A stretch of 64,000 nt of DNA from DUML01 sp050949905 (GTDB lineage Bacteria; Bacillota; Desulfitobacteriia; Desulfitobacteriales; Syntrophobotulaceae): contig JBMNGP010000006.1 of the NCBI GenBank assembly GCA_050949905.1, forward strand, positions 62,001-126,000, written 5' to 3'. The translations under genes and the position numbers were made by a program. The notes under the pieces are model-generated. The model did not search any database. It was not told the origin of the DNA and saw only the letters and a program-made list of their open reading frames with translations. Below, in pieces: positions 15,372-24,692 of the stretch. Positions within the stretch are counted from its first letter, which is position 1. Every line of letters starts with the position of its first letter.

Positions 15372-17254
15372 TACATTCCCACTCCAAACATTATGATAAT
15401 TAGAACAATACTGGAAACTACACCGAGTTTGAACAGTTTGTCTTCCCCGAAAATATTATTCAGATAGAAACTTTTCATGGTAACTTCTCTGGTTAGACCT
15501 AAAGAGCCATAGAACTTCTCTTTCTCGACGTTGGCGCCAGCCAGATACTGGGGTTTATAATTCAGCTCTCCGTAAGTCAAAAGACGCAGCGGCAATACGA
15601 GAATTAAACCCATCATAATAAGCAGGATGGCAACGTTACTCTGATCAAGCAGATAAGCATGTCCATAGATTGAGGTGATAAAAGGCTCCAGCGAATACTT
15701 GGAGATTAGAGGGAACATCAGGCAGACACCGACGGTCATGACTGCTAAAGTTATTAACGTAAATGACTCCGAACCAGGAACCTTGGGTACAAAGTCGGCC
15801 GGTTTTTCTTTGACCATGGTGAGCTTGCCCAGCCATTTTGTCCAGAAGAACAAAGTTGCCGCACTCCCGAAGGCCACGAAAACAGTCAGGATAGGATTGG
15901 CTGCTACTAAACCTTCTATGGCAGCCCATTTACTGATAAGCATACCAAATGGTGCTAAAAACATACCGGCTATGCCAATAACCATACCAACGGCAACTTT
16001 AGGCATCTTTGTAATCAGACCATCCATAGATTCGATGATTCGATCCCCGACATTGTGCTCGACTGTCCCGACTGACAGGAAGAGAAGGGATTTGGATATA
16101 GCATGGAAGATTACGAGCATAATCCCTGCCCAGACTAATTCGTAAGTCCCAACACCGGCACAGAGAACAATAAGTCCAAGGTTGGCGATTGTCGAATAAG
16201 CCAGTACCCTTTTGGCATCCATTTGCGAAATAGCCATAAAGGATGTGAGCAGGAATGTAACTGCCCCAACCATGGCTACGAAAAGGCCGACGGTAGCTCC
16301 GCCTTCAACAAAAGCGAAGACCGGGGACAATCTTAGGATCAAATAAACTCCTGCTTTAACCATGGTACTGGAGTGAAGCAGTGCAGAAACAGGAGTTGGA
16401 GCAACCATTGCCCCTAAAAGCCATGATGAAAACGGCATCTGAGCTGATTTGGTGATACCTGCAAAAGCTAACAGCGCAGCAGGCAGCAAAACGACTGTTG
16501 AAGCTAAACCTGGCAGCTGATTAAGCTCTACGGTTTGAGCATTGATAAAGAGGTAAATAATTGCGGCTGAAAAACCCAGACCACCGAGAAGATTCATTTT
16601 AAGAGCTTTGAACGCGTTTCTAATCGCAACTTCATCGCCACTATAACCGATCAGGAAGAATGAACAAAACGTTGTGATTTCCCAGCAGAGGAATAACCAC
16701 ATTAGGTTATTGGCAAAAACAACGCCGTTCATGGCACCTAAGAAGGCATAAACTATAAAGAAGAAAAACGGAACTCTGTTTTTAACATTCGGATGATGGT
16801 GATGATAATCTTCCATATAGCCTAAGGCGAATAAGGCAATTAAACTGCCGATAATACCTATAATGAGAGCCATAATCAATGAAAGGTTATCAACAAATAA
16901 ATTATGGGTAGCATGGATTTGGCTACCGTAGGATAATTCAAACCAAATTGTCATTGCAGCACCAATAAGCATTAAAAGTGCAGCTAAAAATTGTTTATGT
17001 TTGACGGAAATGTAGATAATTATTGCTGCCAGAACAATTTCCGTAATGAATATACCTAGATCCAGGGCATGGCTGCCGAATTCAAAGAAAACAGCCCCGG
17101 TATTAAAATATTGAACAACTAGGTATAAAGAAGCTGCAGTTAGAATTACCGTTGATGCCACAACAATTAATTTCCGGACTGCTAGCTGCGGCAGAATGAG
17201 CAAGAGAAGCGCTACAATAACAGGGTATAAAATCAAAAATAGCACAGTGTTCAT
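15371..17254 (-). CDS. echA: Ech hydrogenase antiporter-like subunit EchA (NuoL-like)
   Basis: The 627-residue membrane protein of the NuoL/Mrp-antiporter family has about 14-16 spans. Key residues for ion transfer are present: Glu in MWLFLCWEITTF, Lys in LLHSSTMVKAGVYLI, and the His/Lys pair in FHAISKSLLFLSVG. It pumps protons or sodium when ferredoxin electrons are used to make H2. It is the first gene of the ech-hypAB unit. The ribosome binding site AGAGGA lies 9 bases ahead of ATG. A histidine-rich loop (YHHHHPN) faces one side of the membrane. Confidence 0.95.
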   Translation of the reverse strand: MNTVLFLILYPVIVALLLLILPQLAVRKLIVVASTVILTAASLYLVVQYFNTGAVFFEFGSHALDLGIFITEIVLAAIIIYISVKHKQFLAALLMLIGAAMTIWFELSYGSQIHATHNLFVDNLSLIMALIIGIIGSLIALFALGYMEDYHHHHPNVKNRVPFFFFIVYAFLGAMNGVVFANNLMWLFLCWEITTFCSFFLIGYSGDEVAIRNAFKALKMNLLGGLGFSAAIIYLFINAQTVELNQLPGLASTVVLLPAALLAFAGITKSAQMPFSSWLLGAMVAPTPVSALLHSSTMVKAGVYLILRLSPVFAFVEGGATVGLFVAMVGAVTFLLTSFMAISQMDAKRVLAYSTIANLGLIVLCAGVGTYELVWAGIMLVIFHAISKSLLFLSVGTVEHNVGDRIIESMDGLITKMPKVAVGMVIGIAGMFLAPFGMLISKWAAIEGLVAANPILTVFVAFGSAATLFFWTKWLGKLTMVKEKPADFVPKVPGSESFTLITLAVMTVGVCLMFPLISKYSLEPFITSIYGHAYLLDQSNVAILLIMMGLILVLPLRLLTYGELNYKPQYLAGANVEKEKFYGSLGLTREVTMKSFYLNNIFGEDKLFKLGVVSSIVLIIIMFGVGM

Positions 17255-17273
17255 GTTGGCATCCTCTTTCCCC

Positions 17274-17363
17274 TCAAGTTATTTGCGAAATCCATAATTG
17301 TGAACATAATAAAGAATCCAAGAATCTCGATATAGAATACTTTTCACTCCTTTCCTTTAACAA
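17274..17363 (-). CDS. Possible 29-residue leader peptide ahead of echA
   Basis: A strong ribosome binding site, AAAGGAGGGG (minus strand, 17383-17374), is followed after 10 bases by a TTG that opens a 29-codon frame ending 19 bases before echA. A second overlapping frame of 18 codons begins at an ATG near 17312 and ends in TGA overlapping the echA ATG. No homology is known for either. It may be a leader that couples or regulates echA translation, or a chance feature. Confidence 0.25.
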   Translation of the reverse strand: MLKERSEKYSISRFLDSLLCSQLWISQIT

Positions 17364-17596
17364 TACTATTTTACCCCTCCTTTACTTATAATATCTGTTA
17401 TTTTATTAAATTTACAAGTTGCAATCCATGTTAATTATAAATATAAATATCCATAATAGCAACTATATGTGTAAAGTTTCTGCCATTATTCGCCTTTCAA
17501 AGGGTTAGGATGGTTTAGAATGCACCTATTTTATGAATATTCAAACAATTCTTTTAGATTATTGTAAGTGAGTCCTCCAGTTTAAGAGATATAATT
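17364..17596. other. Region upstream of echA, no gene seen
   Basis: AT-rich, with TATAAT-like hexamers on the minus strand near 17385-17392 that could belong to the ech promoter. No hairpin with a T-run follows the aminotransferase stop. No other structure was recognised. Confidence 0.35.
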
Positions 17597-18766
17597 TTAC
17601 AGTTTAGCCAAGGCTTCCTGAATTCTAACTACGGCTTTTTCAATGTTTTCAAGGGAATTGGCATAAGAAAGCCTCAAATATCCTTCCCCATAAATACCAA
17701 AAGAACTGCCGTTAAGCGTTGCTACCCCGGCATTATAAAGCAGGTAATCGGCCATCTCTTTACTTGAGATGCCAAAGGCCTTAATATTGGGGAATACATA
17801 AAAGGCGCCATGGGGTTTCCGGCACGTTATCCCTTTAATGGAGTTTAAGCCTTCAACTATCCTATCTCTTCTTAACTTGAATTGGTCCACTCTGTTTTTA
17901 ACTTCCGCTTGCGGTCCGGTTAAAGCCTCGATGCAAGCCATTTGGGTAAATCCTGCCAGACAAGAAGTACTGTTCGTGACCAGCTTAGTTATATGCTGAG
18001 CAATTTCTTTGGGCATAACGCCATACCCTGCTCTCCAGCCGGTCATGGCATAAGTTTTGGAAAAGCCGTTTAGAATTATGGTCCTCTCTCTCATGCCGGG
18101 CAGTGATGTTATGGAAAAAGGCCGGCCTTCATAGGCTATGTTTTCATAGATCTCATCAGACAAAATGGTGATCTCTCTCTCTGCTAAAATATCGGCAAGT
18201 TTCTCCAAGTCTTCCCTCGTCAGCATCCCCCCTGTTGGATTTTGCGGTGAATTAATGATTAGCATTTTTGTTTTAGGTGTAATAAGAGACTTTAGTTCCT
18301 CGATATCCATGCGGAAATCATTCTCTTCCCTTAAGGGTATCGGTACAGGTATACCTCCTGCGAAATTGATTACTGATTCATAGATTGGGAATCCGGGATT
18401 AGGATAAATAACCTCATCACCCGGATCGACCACAGCCAAAATAGAATAGAACATAATTGGCTTGCCGCCGGCTGTCATGACGACTTCTTCAGGGTCAACT
18501 GTATAACCCCTTGTCCGGCCAATATAATCCGCAATAACTTGTCTAGCTTCGATTAATCCTGGAGAAGGCGTGTATTTTGTCATTCCGGCAAGCATTGCTT
18601 CCCTGCCTTTTTCAATTACATTGGCGGGAGTAGGGAAATCCGGCTCACCAATCTCCAGATGAATTATCTCCCTACCTTGTGCTTCCAGGCTCTTGGCTTT
18701 AGCAAGCATTTCAAAAGCTGTTTCACTTCCAAGTTTAGTCATCCTTTTGGCCAGGGTTATTGACAT
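17597..18766 (-). CDS. Class I PLP-dependent aminotransferase (aspartate-aminotransferase-like)
   Basis: The 389-residue protein is a fold-type I aminotransferase. It shows HLEIGEPDFPTP at the N-terminus, INSPQNPTGG (the conserved Asn of the PLP ring contact), LSDEIYENI with the Asp, and NGFSKTYAMTGWRAGYG with the PLP-binding Lys. The C-terminal GYLRLSYANS holds the Arg that binds the substrate carboxylate. This subgroup uses aspartate, alanine or aromatic amino acids, so substrate and gene name are left open. It stands alone, with 120 bases to the EF-G-like gene. Confidence 0.92.
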   Translation of the reverse strand: MSITLAKRMTKLGSETAFEMLAKAKSLEAQGREIIHLEIGEPDFPTPANVIEKGREAMLAGMTKYTPSPGLIEARQVIADYIGRTRGYTVDPEEVVMTAGGKPIMFYSILAVVDPGDEVIYPNPGFPIYESVINFAGGIPVPIPLREENDFRMDIEELKSLITPKTKMLIINSPQNPTGGMLTREDLEKLADILAEREITILSDEIYENIAYEGRPFSITSLPGMRERTIILNGFSKTYAMTGWRAGYGVMPKEIAQHITKLVTNSTSCLAGFTQMACIEALTGPQAEVKNRVDQFKLRRDRIVEGLNSIKGITCRKPHGAFYVFPNIKAFGISSKEMADYLLYNAGVATLNGSSFGIYGEGYLRLSYANSLENIEKAVVRIQEALAKL

Positions 18767-18824
18767 AATCTTCCCTCCTCATCAAGAGTTATTCTTTACC
18801 AGCCCTTAACGTTAATAGTTGGCA

Positions 18825-18857
18825 AATATCCCGTACAATATTTATGCACGGGATATT
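18825..18857 (-). terminator. Hairpin after the EF-G-like gene
   Basis: AATATCCCGT (18825-18834) and ACGGGATATT (18848-18857) are exact complements with a 13-base loop. Only a short T tract follows on the minus strand, so it is either a weak terminator or an mRNA-end stabiliser. Confidence 0.5.
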
Positions 18858-18886
18858 CCAATTTAAATGAAGATTTTTAAAGCACC

Positions 18887-20860
18887 TTAATTCTCTTGCT
18901 GGGCTTTAAGCTGAGCTACCAAAGCCTCGGACAGTTTTCCGGGTACTTCTTCATAACCAATAAATTTAGTGGAGAATGTGCCGCGTCCCTGGGTCATGGC
19001 CTTAAGGTCAATAGCATATCTCATCATTTCGGATTGCGGTACTTGGGCTTTAATCACTTGGAATTTGCCCTCAGGTTCCATTCCAAGAACTCGTCCCCGT
19101 TTACTGTTTAGATCACCGATAACATCTCCCATAAATGCTTCCGGTACCCGAACCTCAGCCTCAACGATAGGCTCCATAAGTACAGGATTAGCTTGTTCAG
19201 CACCTTTTTTAAAAGCTAGGATAGCTGCTAATTTAAAAGCCATTTCCGAGGAGTCTACACTATGATAGGAACCATCGTATAAAGTAAACTTAACATTGGT
19301 CATAGGATAACCGGCTAAGAAACCCTCGGCTACAGCCTCTCTCAATCCTTTTTCAACCGCAGGGAAAAAGTTTTTGGGTACAGCTCCGCCGAAAATTTCT
19401 TCGGTGAATTCAAATTCGGATTCAGGGTTAGGACCCATCTTAATCCAGACATGTCCATATTGTCCATGGCCACCGCTTTGTTTTTTATGTTTGCCTTCTA
19501 CTTGAACTTGCTTTTTAAGAGTCTCCCTGTAAGGTACTTTAGGAACTGCAGTCTCAACTGCAACTCCGAACTTGCGAGCCAGCTTTTCACAAACAATATC
19601 CAACTGCATTTCACCTAATCCGCTGAGGATTGTTTGCTTGGTCTCAACATTTTTGCTGACGCTAATGGTTGGGTCTTCATCAGCCAATCTAGCGAGGGCT
19701 GACCCTAGTTTATCTTCGTCACCTTTGCTCTTGGGCTTAACGGCTACAGGCAGACAGGGCAATGGGAAATTAATACCCTCCAAAACAACAGGCTTATCCT
19801 TGGCACAAAAAGTATCACCGGTTTTGGTCTCCTGTAATTTGGCCACAACAGCAATATCCCCAGCTTGAACATTAGGCGTATTATCTTGGTTCTTACCACG
19901 TAAGTAAAAAAGCTGGCCAACTTTTTCTTCAATTTCCCTGGTAGCATTGTAAAAAGTAGAATCTCCGGTAAAAGTCCCTCCATATACTCTAAAGAAAGTC
20001 ATTTTGCCAAGATAGGGATCTGCCAGAGTCTTAAAGACAAGAGCAGCCTTTTGCTCCAGAGGGGTGGGAGCCGGTACATAATCCGCTATGAACTGAATTA
20101 ACTCCTTGACACCAAGATTCTTTTCCGTAGAACCAAACAATACCGGAACAATCATATTCTGAGCAAGAGCCTTTTGGGTAATTTCTTTCATTTCATCGTC
20201 ACTTAGAGGTTCGCCTTCCAAGTACTTCATCAAGATATCATCATCAGCTTCTGCTGCAGCCTCAGCCAAGGCTTCTTTCAGCATCTCGACATCGTCCTTA
20301 TATTTGTCAGGAATATTGCTTTGGAAAATATCAATAATACCCTCAAAACTATCCTCTTTACCTACAGGGATTTGTACTTGTACAAATCTGGCATTGGGGA
20401 AAGTAGACTTGAGTTGATCCAATACTTTATCAGCATTGGAATTTTCTCTGTCCAACTTGTTTATAAAGGCAATTCTAGGAAGCTGCTTCTCATCCATTAT
20501 ATCCCAAATTATTTCGGCTTGTACTTCCACTCCTCCAACACCGCAAAGGACTAATAGTCCGCATTCCGCTACCCGTAAAGCACTTATTACTTCACCAATA
20601 AAATCTGAGTATCCTGGTGTATCCAAAATGTTAACTTTGATACCCTTATGTTCAATGGGGATCAGAGAAGTACTGATAGAAATATTTCTTTGAATTTCCT
20701 CCTGCAGATAATCGGAAACAGTGTTGCCGTCGGTAACTTTACCAATACGATTGGTTACTCCGGAATTGAAGAGCATGGTTTCAGCAAGTGAGGTTTTACC
20801 AGAACCTCCATGCCCAACGAAACAAATGTTACGAATACTCTTGGTGTCGAAGCTTTTCAA
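18887..20860 (-). CDS. Elongation factor G-like GTPase (FusA2 type)
   Basis: The 657-residue protein has GHGGSGKTSLAE (P-loop), NILDTPGYSDF and INKLDRENS as GTP-binding motifs, followed by EF-G domains II to V (GGHGQYGHVWI and SSEMAFKLAAILAFKKG in domain IV). It is about 35 residues shorter than canonical EF-G and has the divergent GGSGKT loop and HKGIKVNILDTPG pattern of the EF-G-2-like group. It is probably not the main translocase, which is normally next to rpsG/rpsL. A role in ribosome recycling or stress is possible but cannot be shown here. Confidence 0.88.
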   Translation of the reverse strand: MKSFDTKSIRNICFVGHGGSGKTSLAETMLFNSGVTNRIGKVTDGNTVSDYLQEEIQRNISISTSLIPIEHKGIKVNILDTPGYSDFIGEVISALRVAECGLLVLCGVGGVEVQAEIIWDIMDEKQLPRIAFINKLDRENSNADKVLDQLKSTFPNARFVQVQIPVGKEDSFEGIIDIFQSNIPDKYKDDVEMLKEALAEAAAEADDDILMKYLEGEPLSDDEMKEITQKALAQNMIVPVLFGSTEKNLGVKELIQFIADYVPAPTPLEQKAALVFKTLADPYLGKMTFFRVYGGTFTGDSTFYNATREIEEKVGQLFYLRGKNQDNTPNVQAGDIAVVAKLQETKTGDTFCAKDKPVVLEGINFPLPCLPVAVKPKSKGDEDKLGSALARLADEDPTISVSKNVETKQTILSGLGEMQLDIVCEKLARKFGVAVETAVPKVPYRETLKKQVQVEGKHKKQSGGHGQYGHVWIKMGPNPESEFEFTEEIFGGAVPKNFFPAVEKGLREAVAEGFLAGYPMTNVKFTLYDGSYHSVDSSEMAFKLAAILAFKKGAEQANPVLMEPIVEAEVRVPEAFMGDVIGDLNSKRGRVLGMEPEGKFQVIKAQVPQSEMMRYAIDLKAMTQGRGTFSTKFIGYEEVPGKLSEALVAQLKAQQEN

Positions 20861-21055
20861 AAAAAATCTCCCCTTTGTTTATATTCTTAAAAAATAACTT
20901 AAAATTATCGCTATCATAACATTACCTAATTCTCTGCAATTTTGTCAAATCCTTTATGTAAAATATTCATTAGGTAAAAAACTTAGGGCATGACACCATT
21001 TTCTGGTGCATAAGTTGGATAGTATAGAGATTTAATTATGTGCCAGGAGGAACTA

Positions 21056-22597
21056 ATGCCTTATAACAACCTTATTTACGGTGCAATAATTCTATTTCTT
21101 GCTAACCTCATCAGCCGCATCCTTGGCTTTATTTACCAGTATCTTATAATGCATTACATAGGTAGTGAAGCTTACGGTTTGTTTCATATGGTTTTTCCAG
21201 TCTACATGACTGCCTTAGTTTTCACCACAGCAGGTATTCCCTTGGCTATTTCCAAAATGGTTTCAGAAAAAGTTGCCGCCGGGCATTATGGTGATGCACA
21301 AAAAACATTCCGCTTAGCCTTATTAACCTTATTTTTCTCGGGGTTATTTGTTTCACTCTTCCTTTTTTTCAATGCAACTTGGATTGTGGATCTCTTTTTT
21401 GCCGATAAACGAGTCTTGATAGTCTTTCGAATCTGCATCCCCGCGATATTTGTTGTCGCCCTTGCCTCCGCTTTCAGAGGTTATTTTCAGGGTCTGCAAA
21501 ACATGATCCCTTCAGCCATTAGCCAAATATCGGAACAAGTTTTCCGAGTATCTGTAGGTTTTACCCTTTCCTTAAAAATGTTAGCCTACGGCATAGATTG
21601 GGCTGCTGCCGGACTGGCCGCCGGCATGTTAGGTGGAGAAATTATCGGGTTTCTGATAATTCTTTGGCAATACCTTGCAGGTAAAAACAAACGAAACATT
21701 AGAATTAAAAATTCTCAGCAATCAACCAGAACCATTCTCCGAGGTCTCTTTACCCTATCTTTGCCGGTTACAGGCAGTCGCTTGATGTCTTCAGGCCTTT
21801 CTGCCCTAGAGGCCATAATTATTCCCAAACAATTACAAGTTGCCGGCTTCTCAGCCCGAGCTGCCACCTCCCTTTTTGGGCAATTAAGCGGGACAGCAAT
21901 GACTCTCCTTACTTTTCCCAGTGTTTTTACTTTTGCCTTATCAACCTCTCTTGTTCCGGCTATTTCCGAAGCCATTGGCAGGAGGGATTACAAATTGGCA
22001 CAGAGCAGGTGTTCTGATGCTATCAGGTATACTATTCTCCTGGGTCTGCCTTGTGTAATTGCCCTTTATTTTTATTCCGAACCTTTAACACTTATTTTTA
22101 ACAGTAAGGAGGTTGCTAATGTACTTAAAATCCTGGCCTTCGGTGGGCTGTTCACCTATCTTCAGCAAACAACGACAGGGATCTTGCAAGGCTTAGGAAA
22201 GACCTATCTTCCTTTGCTTCATTCGACGATAAGTGCCTCCTTTCGCTTACCCCTTTTGTTTTATCTAACAGGGCTTCCCCAATGGGGTTTATTGGGCAGC
22301 TCTTGTACTTATGTCCTAGGATATTTCTGTATGGCACTGTTAAACTTAAGGGCAATCAAACGAAATATAGGAATGACCTTTAATTATCAAACATTCTTGC
22401 TTCAACCTTTTTCCGCAGGGTTTGGGATGCTGGTGGTCTTAAAAGCCGGTACTTTCTATGTAACTATAACTCCGCTTTCTGCCTTAGCACTTACAGCTGC
22501 CGGTTTCATTGTTTATCTTTTCATCCTTACTCTAAATGGCGGGATTACGTCCAAAGACTTAAAAAAGGTTCCCTTGCTGAAAAGACTCTATTCTTAA
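21056..22597 (+). CDS. SpoVB/MurJ-like polysaccharide flippase
   Basis: A multi-pass membrane protein of the MVF/MATE superfamily with about 14 spans, similar to stage V sporulation protein B. It begins MPYNNLIYGAIILFLANLISRILGFIYQY, with the typical NLISRI(L)G-YQ pattern, and has LQQTTTGILQGLGKTYLPLLHS in the second half. Such proteins move lipid-linked precursors for cell wall or cortex. An upstream ATG at 21038 exists, but AGGAGG at 21045-21050 points to the ATG at 21056 (513 residues). It converges with the next gene and shares its stop bases. Confidence 0.88.
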   Translation: MPYNNLIYGAIILFLANLISRILGFIYQYLIMHYIGSEAYGLFHMVFPVYMTALVFTTAGIPLAISKMVSEKVAAGHYGDAQKTFRLALLTLFFSGLFVSLFLFFNATWIVDLFFADKRVLIVFRICIPAIFVVALASAFRGYFQGLQNMIPSAISQISEQVFRVSVGFTLSLKMLAYGIDWAAAGLAAGMLGGEIIGFLIILWQYLAGKNKRNIRIKNSQQSTRTILRGLFTLSLPVTGSRLMSSGLSALEAIIIPKQLQVAGFSARAATSLFGQLSGTAMTLLTFPSVFTFALSTSLVPAISEAIGRRDYKLAQSRCSDAIRYTILLGLPCVIALYFYSEPLTLIFNSKEVANVLKILAFGGLFTYLQQTTTGILQGLGKTYLPLLHSTISASFRLPLLFYLTGLPQWGLLGSSCTYVLGYFCMALLNLRAIKRNIGMTFNYQTFLLQPFSAGFGMLVVLKAGTFYVTITPLSALALTAAGFIVYLFILTLNGGITSKDLKKVPLLKRLYS

Positions 22598-22845
22598 AAA
22601 AACCATCTGCGAATACGCTCTCCCCAATGCCAGTAGGTAAGTAGGAACAAAGCTGCTGCAAAGATGATTAACAAAATTTTATAAATAAAATAAATCTTAA
22701 TTACCGACAAAAGGACCATAATCAAAGCTAAGATCGCAGGTATGAGGAGAAGAGTTTTGTAGTTAAATTTTTCCCCTTTTTTCCGGCTGCCAAGAAATAA
22801 AAACACAAAAATTAAAAAATAAAACAGAAATATCCCAATAGCCAT
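22594..22845 (-). CDS. Small membrane protein, function unknown
   Basis: The 83-residue protein has three probable membrane spans (about residues 2-18, 31-49 and 54-70) and a short basic tail ERIRRWFF. I do not recognise the family. The stop is shared with the convergent SpoVB-like gene (TTAA read both ways), so no intergenic space exists. It lies downstream of surE with a 14-base gap and may be its operon partner. Confidence 0.65.
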   Translation of the reverse strand: MAIGIFLFYFLIFVFLFLGSRKKGEKFNYKTLLLIPAILALIMVLLSVIKIYFIYKILLIIFAAALFLLTYWHWGERIRRWFF

Positions 22846-22859
22846 CTTTTCCCCCTGCT

Positions 22860-23615
22860 TTAAAACTTACCTTTTAGTTCTTCTATTCTTTTATAATCAG
22901 TTAAATCACTATGAAGAGGCGTTATGGAAATATAGCCGTCTTTGACAGCTTTTAAATCCGTGTTTTCTTCATCATCAAAGACCACAGTACCTGTAATCCA
23001 ATAGTACTCTCGGCCGAAAGGAGCTTGACGGGTTTCAAAGTTATTATCATAGACCGATTTACCTAGCTTGGTTATTTTTACCCCCTGCCAGGCACTTTCC
23101 TCTGTCCCCGGGATATTAATATTTAAAAGGCCATCCGGAGGGCTTAAGAAGTCACTATAATTATCTATTAAAGTACTTATGAAAAGGGCACTTGGCAAAT
23201 AGTTCCGGTAATCATAGCTGGCCAGCGATACAGCCATAGAAGGAATTCCTAAAAGGGTTCCCTCCATAGCAGCAGCTACAGTACCGGAATAAAACACATC
23301 TGTCCCTAAGTTGGGTCCATCATTTATCCCCGAAATAATCAGGTCCGGTTTGCAAGGTAAAACATTACCCTGAATAGCTAGTTTTACACAATCAGTAGGA
23401 GTTCCGTTTACAGCCAAACCGGTATCGTTTCCCTGTAATTCGTGCTTAGTAACAAACAACGGCTTATAAATAGTAATGGATCTCCCTGCTGCCGAACGTT
23501 GTCCTTCGGGAGCTACAATACTTATTTCATGTTTATTCCTTGCCGCTAAAACATTATAGAGGGTGGTTATACCAGGTGCAAAAATCCCATCATCATTAGT
23601 CAGGAGAATTTTCAT
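22860..23615 (-). CDS. surE: 5'/3'-nucleotidase SurE
   Basis: The 251-residue metal-dependent phosphatase starts MKILLTNDDGIFAPGI; the Asp pair binds the divalent metal. Further signatures are VAPEGQRSAAGRSIT, the NGTPTDCVKLAI strip and ISGINDGPNLGTDVFYSGTV. SurE removes phosphate from nucleoside monophosphates and helps stationary-phase survival. The run surE, YpmA-like gene and folE share a strand with short gaps and may be one unit. Confidence 0.96.
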   Translation of the reverse strand: MKILLTNDDGIFAPGITTLYNVLAARNKHEISIVAPEGQRSAAGRSITIYKPLFVTKHELQGNDTGLAVNGTPTDCVKLAIQGNVLPCKPDLIISGINDGPNLGTDVFYSGTVAAAMEGTLLGIPSMAVSLASYDYRNYLPSALFISTLIDNYSDFLSPPDGLLNINIPGTEESAWQGVKITKLGKSVYDNNFETRQAPFGREYYWITGTVVFDDEENTDLKAVKDGYISITPLHSDLTDYKRIEELKGKF

Positions 23616-23635
23616 GTATGCTTTAAAACCTCCGA

Positions 23636-23839
23636 TTACTCTACTTCGTACACAGAAATAACCATAGTGTTTTCACTTCTTGTTAAACCAAACAGAATAT
23701 TATGATCCTTCAAAGAGCGATTTAGAAAATCAATAACTCTATACATTTCGGGATTATCCGTAAACCTTTGGGTTGCAATTAATTCCATCTTACCGGGCTT
23801 TAAATTCTCCGCCCTATTCTCTTTATCTTTATGATCCAT
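23636..23839 (-). CDS. YpmA-like protein (DUF4264)
   Basis: The 67-residue protein has the core FTDNPEMYRVIDFLNRSLKDHNILFGLTR, matching the pattern of Bacillus YpmA (L.KIVDHLNKTLK..NLMFGL). The first 18 residues are charged and probably flexible. The function of the family is unknown. It lies between surE and folE with short gaps. Confidence 0.75.
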   Translation of the reverse strand: MDHKDKENRAENLKPGKMELIATQRFTDNPEMYRVIDFLNRSLKDHNILFGLTRSENTMVISVYEVE

Positions 23840-23888
23840 AATTATCCTCTTTTCTCTAGTAAAATATTAAAGCGAGATCCATAGCAGA

Positions 23889-24458
23889 TCAGCCTCGACC
23901 CATGATCAAGGAAAAAGCTTCGGCTCTGGTCGCAGCATTGGTTTGAAAGATTCCTCTTACTGCCGAAGTAACCGTCCGTGATCCCGGTTTTCTTATACCT
24001 CTAATTGCCATACACATATGCTCAGCTTCAATAACTACTAATACCCCTCGGGCATCCAGAATATTTTTAATAGTATCTGCAATCTGGGTAGTTAAGCGTT
24101 CTTGCAGCTGGGGCCGCCTGGCATAGCTTTCTGCTACCCTGGCCAACTTGGAGAGACCTGTTACTCGCCCATGACGAGGAATGTAAGCAATATGAGCCAA
24201 CCCTACAAAAGGAAGTAGGTGATGTTCACACATAGAATAAATAGGAATATCTTTGACAAGAACCATTTCTTCATGCTTTTCCGAAAACAACACAGTTAAG
24301 TTTTTACTGGGATCTTCATGAATTCCGGCAAAAACTTCCTGATAGAATCTGGCAACTCTTTGCGGTGTTTCTTTTAAGCCCTCACGCTCCGGATCTTCAC
24401 CAATTGCTTCTAATATATTCCTAACTGCCTTTTCGATCTTTTCCACATCAATTGTCAT
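23889..24458 (-). CDS. folE: GTP cyclohydrolase I
   Basis: The 189-residue enzyme converts GTP to 7,8-dihydroneopterin triphosphate, the first step of folate (and possibly queuosine) synthesis. Zinc and catalytic motifs are SMCEHHLLPFVGLAHIAY and AEHMCMAIRG, with the family hallmark GVRKPGSRTVTS seen as GIRKPGSRTVTS. This is the zinc-dependent IA type. Other folate genes are not in the window. It begins the folE to surE run. Confidence 0.97.
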   Translation of the reverse strand: MTIDVEKIEKAVRNILEAIGEDPEREGLKETPQRVARFYQEVFAGIHEDPSKNLTVLFSEKHEEMVLVKDIPIYSMCEHHLLPFVGLAHIAYIPRHGRVTGLSKLARVAESYARRPQLQERLTTQIADTIKNILDARGVLVVIEAEHMCMAIRGIRKPGSRTVTSAVRGIFQTNAATRAEAFSLIMGRG

Positions 24459-24607
24459 TTATCCTACCCCCAGAGTGTTAACTTTGATTATATCGTTATG
24501 TTGTATTTTATCACTGAAATGATTCATCTCCAAACATTTTTTAGAAGCCCCTTCAACTAAGCGTTGTATATAGCATCAGAAATATCTTGTATTAATCATA
24601 AAGGCAT

Positions 24608-24664
24608 AAAAAAAGGGCAGCTGTACCCTATCAATTCTAAAACCAATATACAGCTTACCCCTTC
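24608..24664 (-). terminator. Terminator of the TPR gene
   Basis: Minus-strand hairpin: AAGGGGTAAGCTGTA near 24664-24650 pairs with TACAGCTGCCCTT (24625-24613), followed by a run of T at 24614-24608. Confidence 0.8.
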
Positions 24665-24692
24665 ATTGGCACTTTTTCAGTATTGCTATTTA

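Noticed and set aside
15371..17254. Complex I or Mrp antiporter subunit
   Set aside because: Neighbouring NiFe subunits and their order identify an Ech-type hydrogenase.
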